Under the pieces are notes generated by a model. The model was given only the letters and a program-made list of their open reading frames with translations. It was not told the DNA's origin and did not search any database. The position numbers and the translations under genes were made by a program. A stretch of DNA of 34,496 bases from Chlorobiota bacterium (lineage in GTDB: Bacteria > Bacteroidota > Bacteroidia > Flavobacteriales > Flavobacteriaceae). Where the stretch lies: contig JAADED010000045.1 in assembly GCA_013153605.1 (NCBI GenBank), positions 1 to 34,496 on the forward strand. Direction: 5' to 3'. Shown here piece after piece: positions 32,001 through 34,496 of the stretch; positions within the stretch are counted from its first letter, which is position 1, and each line of letters starts with the position of its first letter.

Positions 32001-32613
32001 CGGCATTTATCGAAGGGGAAAACCGGAACCTTTACCCCCCAAAAAAAAGTCCGCGGATCATTCGGCTTCTAAAATCACTACGGGATTCCGGGCCAAAGCC
32101 GATCCTTACGTAAACCCGCTAATCCGATTATACGAACCCCGGGGCGGTATTTCCGATAAGGGACGCGCCCTCTTATGGGGAACCAAATTGCACGACTATC
32201 TCTCGCAATTGGAATGCCGCAAGGACCTGGAGCGGGTACGGAAGGCCGTGGAGCGACGCGAACATCCCGAAGAGGCCGAACGGCTCAAAAAAATTCTCGA
32301 AAGATTGACGGCCGATCCGCGCACATCCCTCTTGTTCGATTGCGAGAGAGGTCGTATCCTTACCGAACGCCCCCTTTTGGCCGAGCAAATTTACCGCCCC
32401 GACCGGCTGGTACAATCCGAGGACGGGACATGGCTCATCGCCGATTTTAAAACCGGCAGCCCGCGTCAAGAAGACGTCCGTCAAGTCCAAGCCTATGCCT
32501 ACCTGATGGAGGAAGGAGGCTATCCGGTCAAAGGAGCTTGGCTGATTTATGCGGGTGAAGAAGAAATCCGGGTGGAGGAAGTGCCGCTTCCTATGAGCCC
32601 CAACGCCAGCTGA
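29083..32613 (+). CDS. AddA/RecB-like UvrD-family helicase with C-terminal nuclease
   Basis: The 1176-residue product is a superfamily 1A helicase fused to a PD-(D/E)xK nuclease, the layout of AddA/RecB for double-strand-break end processing. Motifs in order: Walker A SAGSGKT (16-22); TTIDSFVLGLIRQFA; motif II LDEFQDTSRLQW; motif III GDAKQSIYHFRGAD; motif IV LEKNWRSDPHIV; motif V MTVHKAKGLEFPVVIY; motif VI VAFTRARNRLYVL. Near the end, YRPDRLV...WLIADFKTG...QVQAYAYL gives the nuclease Asp, Asp-x-Lys and Gln/Tyr residues. No AddB/RexB-like gene is in the window, although such a partner is often next door in Bacteroidota. ATG 29083 is used; the frame extends to a TTG at 29056 inside the terminator. 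Confidence 0.95.
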   Translation: MDASNGGSLFRVVSASAGSGKTYTLTLDVLERLLRTSPETQGRYLRKILALTFTNKAAAEMAEALRKRLGELARFDPRQNDSQDDSLMNYLKKRLHLPAEEISRRAAFRLAELLFQADDLYYTTIDSFVLGLIRQFARETGLGYNVEVEMNQEEATDLVIDDMMGSLREDSELFRKLMIELEQDWEKDGKGEPEKYLKRMIRYVLPERYWEKVKILSNLLSASNEQKPDEGKNIKDPLEKADRILKEWEEIPELLENEWAEWEGKYGEKLEKIIGKINGNSLNINNLINRVFTASNLRQRKLFSNEPKKYFRNFFYHSPENWPLKKNEKLTPEELAVLHTLPREEWLVLVLRFLLAGIFGRALSSLRFFRELGKAVENFKRENHVLFISDIHKKMHEITDGHPAPYVYFRSGLQFSHQFLDEFQDTSRLQWKNLKPLLEEVLAHGGDGAAFGDAKQSIYHFRGADPDLFLNLKECTGSPTDDCLQGVETRTEKLEKNWRSDPHIVAFNNCIFEEIFNDQPATEDCDSSRPPFWFMDPRFKNAYKNAAQIPAHIPEEEARFWREKKCFKHDDALPGAHKYEHPGYVEVHTGTVADMAEAAAGKVKDILDKESHPIAPDDICILVHENDQASRIGEKLQEKGIDFITEKALSLGNAHEVVFMVELYRYVCTGQASALQEALLRYWNAFLRRDDEEDEEKNVAPTEWFVRFDPGARPPEVHFSTVVSELSGKADLPDWGRLNVPEFFTALAGLWEWDKGGSSASVKEFLSVLHREASRLTSSGDFLRYWDKVLKNREIQIPEAPGKVRIMTVHKAKGLEFPVVIYAYADEKLFELNPRKPDYIWLETGELLQGLPHLPVTYSDLNKIVRFSGIIYNSQAVEEIKDESLRRFLKHTYEVWKAFLTRKIFERVNLKYVAFTRARNRLYVLAQEEETEEDGRSSRSKKNGKKTIPHIPTFRELLEDRLDLTKAARSEEDGIYRRGKPEPLPPKKKSADHSASKITTGFRAKADPYVNPLIRLYEPRGGISDKGRALLWGTKLHDYLSQLECRKDLERVRKAVERREHPEEAERLKKILERLTADPRTSLLFDCERGRILTERPLLAEQIYRPDRLVQSEDGTWLIADFKTGSPRQEDVRQVQAYAYLMEEGGYPVKGAWLIYAGEEEIRVEEVPLPMSPNAS

Positions 32614-33151
32614 GGCCCGCTCGGATCACCGAAGTGCCGTATCCCAGCTCGGCAAACGCGCCGAATCGCGGTGTAAACATATAACGCACGCCGAGTTGTA
32701 CGCCCCATACGGTCCGTGACACCGGAACGGGCAAGGTGAGGGGACCGCCCCCCGTTTCGCTGTGAACCCGACCCCGCAAAAAAGTACGTCCGGCTTTTAC
32801 GCCTCCATACACATCCAGCGTGTATAAATTGATAAAATGATAATTGAGCGTAACGGCCCCGTAGCGCACGTCGAAATCTCCTTCGGCCAATTGGTAATCG
32901 TCTTGCCCCGGCCGGCTGATGATAAGGCGGAAAGCAAAAGAATAATATCCTCCTTCCAATCCGGCCGAAAACAGATCGGAAACCATATATTCAAACGAGG
33001 CGGATAGGGGCGGCACCTTTACCACCGTCCCCCGCCCTTCGTACAATCCCACTCCGGCAGCGGCGTTGAGCAATACATTACCGCGGAGCAATTGTGCCTC
33101 CGAAGGGAAGAAGAAAAGAAAAAGAAGGGTCGAAATCCAAAGATTTTTCAT
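32591..33151 (-). CDS. Outer-membrane beta-barrel protein, paralogue 1
   Basis: The 186-residue product has a signal peptide (STLLFLFFFPSEAQ) and then alternating beta-strands with aromatic girdles: NVLLNAAAGVGLYEG, PLSASFEYMVSDLFSAGLEGGYYSF, VTLNYHFINLYTLDVYGGVKAGRTF, VWGVQLGVRYMFTPRFGAFAELGYGTSVIRAGLSWRW. This is an 8-stranded OmpA/OmpW-like small barrel with the usual C-terminal aromatic near the end. It is clearly a paralogue of the 33262-33855 product, sharing GxxSL-N-G/A starts and the F-AELGYGT..I.-GL end. Its 3' end overlaps the helicase gene by 23 bp. Function beyond barrel is unknown. Confidence 0.88.
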   Translation of the reverse strand: MKNLWISTLLFLFFFPSEAQLLRGNVLLNAAAGVGLYEGRGTVVKVPPLSASFEYMVSDLFSAGLEGGYYSFAFRLIISRPGQDDYQLAEGDFDVRYGAVTLNYHFINLYTLDVYGGVKAGRTFLRGRVHSETGGGPLTLPVPVSRTVWGVQLGVRYMFTPRFGAFAELGYGTSVIRAGLSWRWGS

Positions 33152-33181
33152 TTGCGAATGGCGAATTTATGGGGATTTGCA

Positions 33182-33212
33182 CAAAGTTAAATATATGTAA
33201 AAAGGAGAACAA
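33182..33212 (-). promoter_or_regulatory. Promoter of the first beta-barrel gene
   Basis: On the minus strand TTG (33212-33210), a 20-bp spacer and TAACTTTG (33189-33182) match the Bacteroidota consensus well. The -7 element ends 31 bp upstream of the ATG at 33151 and lies just downstream of the terminator of the second barrel gene. Confidence 0.7.
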
Positions 33213-33240
33213 ATAAAAACGCCCCGGACAAGCCGGGGCG
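33211..33240 (-). terminator. Intrinsic terminator of the second beta-barrel gene
   Basis: CGCCCCGG and CCGGGGCG (33240-33233 with 33227-33220 on the minus strand) form a perfect 8-bp stem with a 5-nt loop, followed by TTTTTATTT. It lies 22 bp after the stop at 33262. Confidence 0.88.
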
Positions 33241-33261
33241 AATAGGGGTATGAGGGACAGA

Positions 33262-33855
33262 TTAATAACCCAATTTCAGGGTAAGGCCGCCTTTAATGAG
33301 GGTGGTGCCGTAACCCAATTCCAGGAAAGCACCCAGTTTTTCGGTGAACATATAACGGCCTCCGATTTGTACTCCAAAAATCGTAGAGGGAATGGGGGCT
33401 TTGTACTGAAGGGTGATTCCTCCGCCTTCCCCGTCGGAAATTTCCATGTTGCTCTCCGCATTCACGATACCGTAACCCATTTTGGCCCCCGCATATACGT
33501 TATATTTGTAATCGTTCAAGAAGTAGTAATTTCCCATCAAATACCCGTAAAAAATGGAATAATCAAGGCTGGTGGATACGCTGCTGGTGCCTCCGGTTCC
33601 GCCTCCGTCATCGGTAATGTCGATGCTAATACCATAGTTATAGGCTATAGCATAATAGCCGACTTCCAAACCTACGGAAATGTTGTCCCGGACCATGTAC
33701 TCGTAGGAAGCGAAAATGTTGGGCATTTTCATTTCCGTATTCGCTTTCAGAACGGCAAAACCCACTCCGCCGTTAATGAGGGAGTTTCCTTGCATGAGCT
33801 GTGCACGGGTCGTCAGGCCCGCCAAGACGAGGAGTACGATAAGTGTTTTTTTCAT
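33262..33855 (-). CDS. Outer-membrane beta-barrel protein, paralogue 2
   Basis: The 197-residue product has a signal peptide (TLIVLLVLAGLTTRAQ) and the same strand series as its neighbour: NSLINGGVGFAVLK, IFASYEYMVRDNISVGLEVGYYAIAY, YFLNDYKYNVYAGAKMGYG, IFGVQIGGRYMFTEKLGAFLELGYGTTLIKGGLTLKLGY. A Gly/Ser/Thr-rich loop (DDGGGTGGTSSVST) is inserted between strands three and four. The two genes arose by duplication but have separate promoters and a terminator between them, so they can be regulated apart. The ATG at 33855 starts the signal; the frame opens 9 codons earlier. Confidence 0.88.
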   Translation of the reverse strand: MKKTLIVLLVLAGLTTRAQLMQGNSLINGGVGFAVLKANTEMKMPNIFASYEYMVRDNISVGLEVGYYAIAYNYGISIDITDDGGGTGGTSSVSTSLDYSIFYGYLMGNYYFLNDYKYNVYAGAKMGYGIVNAESNMEISDGEGGGITLQYKAPIPSTIFGVQIGGRYMFTEKLGAFLELGYGTTLIKGGLTLKLGY

Positions 33856-33879
33856 GGTTGCTATTTTTTTAAGGTTAAG

Positions 33880-33887
33880 CAAAAATA
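33880..33887 (-). promoter_or_regulatory. Promoter -7 element (TATTTTTG) of the second beta-barrel gene
   Basis: TATTTTTG on the minus strand ends 24 bp upstream of the ATG at 33855. No TTG is present 17-23 bp upstream of it, so the -33 half is weak. Confidence 0.5.
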
Positions 33888-34030
33888 GGTCAAATTTTAA
33901 TAGTATAAAATAAAGAGAACTCTATTTTGAATCGTTCTAAAAGAAAATATTTATTGGTTTTTAACTTTACCTTAAGTTATCTGGTAGTTTTTTGTAACAT
34001 TGTGAAATTTGTATAGAGGGGGGGTTATAA

Positions 34031-34198
34031 AAGAAAGGCAAAAACCTTATTTTAGAGAGTAGGAGGGTAAAGAAGTTTTGGATAGAATTGGAAAAATTAA
34101 TTGAAAAATGCTTCGGCCACTCATTTTTCTTTGAAGGAAGAACCGACAGAAAAATTATTCAAATCATAAATAAATACGACCAAAATGGAAGCAATTAA
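34031..34198 (+). pseudogene. Possible gene remnant, no ATG
   Basis: An open frame of 55 codons without an ATG encodes KFWIELEKLIEKCFGHSFFF followed by EGRTDRKIIQIINKYDQ, a sequence more protein-like than the usual chance product of AT-rich DNA. A TTG at 34088 is the only plausible start, giving 36 residues. An AGGAGGG lies at 34061-34067 but is not placed to serve it. The frame runs back to a TAA at 34028-34030. It overlaps the next ATG frame by 14 bp. No family is recognised. Confidence 0.3.
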
Positions 34199-34416
34199 GA
34201 GAGCAACACAAAAAGAACTGAATAAGCTTTGGAAAGGAATCATACGGTGTTTAAATTTCAATTTAAAAATTGAGCTTGAAGATTATCTTAAAAAGAGAAA
34301 TTAAGCTTTATAAAATTAAACATGGAGTTAAAAAAATATGGAGGGAAGCAAGTAAATCGAATAAGGATTTTATTATTATGCAAATTAGCCGGAAGGGAAT
34401 AAAAATTTTAAATTAA
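34185..34416 (+). pseudogene. Possible frameshifted small gene
   Basis: An ATG frame (34185-34304) encodes 39 residues starting MEAIKRATQKELNKLWKGII. In the +1 frame, after the A5 run at about 34290-34294, reading continues as REIKLYKIKHGVKKIWREAS and on through FIIMQISRKGIKILN to a TAA at 34414-34416. Removing one A from the run joins both parts into a single basic protein of about 76 residues. It could be an indel-inactivated gene, a programmed slip or a sequencing error. The Lys/Ile/Asn-rich composition is also what AT-rich noncoding DNA would give by chance. Confidence 0.3.
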
Positions 34417-34426
34417 AGATTCTCAC

Positions 34427-34496
34427 ATGGAAAAAATTTATGTAGTTTTCTATGTTTTTTCTGTTGTTTCGTGTGAAAATTGTTATATTTCAGATA
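34427..34496 (+). CDS. Start of a possible lipoprotein gene, cut by the window edge
   Basis: An ATG at 34427 opens a frame that runs off the window end: MEKIYVVFYVFSVVSCENC and a few more residues. A hydrophobic stretch ending VVSC resembles a short lipoprotein signal. Only 23 codons are visible, so neither product nor coding status can be judged. Confidence 0.35.
   Translation, partial: MEKIYVVFYVFSVVSCENCYISD

Larger units (their letters stand above)
33888..34426. other. AT-rich region with overlapping or broken small reading frames
   Basis: About 540 bp without a convincing intact gene. The DNA is much AT-richer than the rest. It holds an unstarted plus-strand frame at 34031-34198, an ATG frame at 34185-34304 whose continuation lies in the +1 frame to 34416, and a small ATG frame at 34322-34402. 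No CRISPR, tRNA or IS end is seen. Confidence 0.6.

Noticed and set aside
34322-34402. 26-codon ATG frame at the right edge
   Set aside because: It overlaps the better +1 continuation of the 34185 frame in another frame and has no supporting feature.
1-34496. CRISPR arrays, insertion sequences, integrases, restriction or toxin-antitoxin genes
   Set aside because: I looked for regularly spaced repeats, transposase-like frames and terminal inverted repeats by eye and saw none. The only tandem repeat noticed is the 18-bp duplication at 18340.

Overview
The window looks like chromosomal DNA from a member of the Bacteroidota, at mid GC. The evidence is: many lipoproteins with a Cys-Lys-Lys start; family-typical genes (a DUF4270-type lipoprotein, a short GlgA-like protein, an Omp28/thioredoxin-type lipoprotein, TonB-type proteins with a Gly-Cys...Cys motif); and recurrent TAnnTTTG promoter -7 elements just upstream of genes, which is the Bacteroidota sigma-A signature. 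I cannot name the genus. I see no IS element, CRISPR array, phage block or integrase.

Layout. 1-4.4 kb (minus strand): an envelope and regulation cluster of miaB, a sigma-54 activator without receiver domain, lptE, a TPR protein and secG, mostly with overlapping ends. 4.4-8.8 kb (minus): the GlgA-like gene and DUF4270-type lipoprotein, a tRNA-Leu(UAG), and two lipoprotein genes, one with a thioredoxin-type CGPC. 8.8-10 kb (minus): a two-gene AT-richer unit whose products look like diverged Roadblock/LC7-type proteins, the best candidate here for something undescribed. 10.3-13.4 kb (plus): serC, pheS and a carbamate kinase. 13.4-14.7 kb (minus): rsmI and a conserved unknown. 14.8-17.7 kb (plus): thymidine kinase, alanine racemase and a lipoprotein. 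17.7-18.3 kb (minus): a membrane-anchored HEFGH protein. 18.4-20.5 kb (plus): two small membrane proteins behind a duplicated promoter element, then a beta-helix lipoprotein. 20.5-24.5 kb (minus): serA, an orphan sensor kinase and a purple-acid-phosphatase-like enzyme, overlapping end to end. 24.5-27.6 kb (minus): a Ca/Na exchanger, an S41 (CtpA-type) protease and an OsmC-like protein. 27.7-32.6 kb (plus): two TonB-type proteins and an AddA/RecB-like helicase-nuclease. 32.6-33.9 kb (minus): two paralogous outer-membrane beta-barrels. The last 600 bp are AT-rich and hold overlapping or frameshifted small reading frames and the start of one more gene.

Themes. The content is mostly housekeeping with much envelope biology: Sec export, LPS assembly, peptidoglycan precursor supply (alr), lipoproteins, TonB energy transduction and outer-membrane barrels. 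Two serine-biosynthesis genes (serC, serA) are about 12 kb apart on opposite strands. Genes are tightly packed: all four convergent junctions have a gap of 0-2 bp or an overlap, and terminators and promoters are interleaved. All functional calls rest on motif reading by eye; no database search was run.
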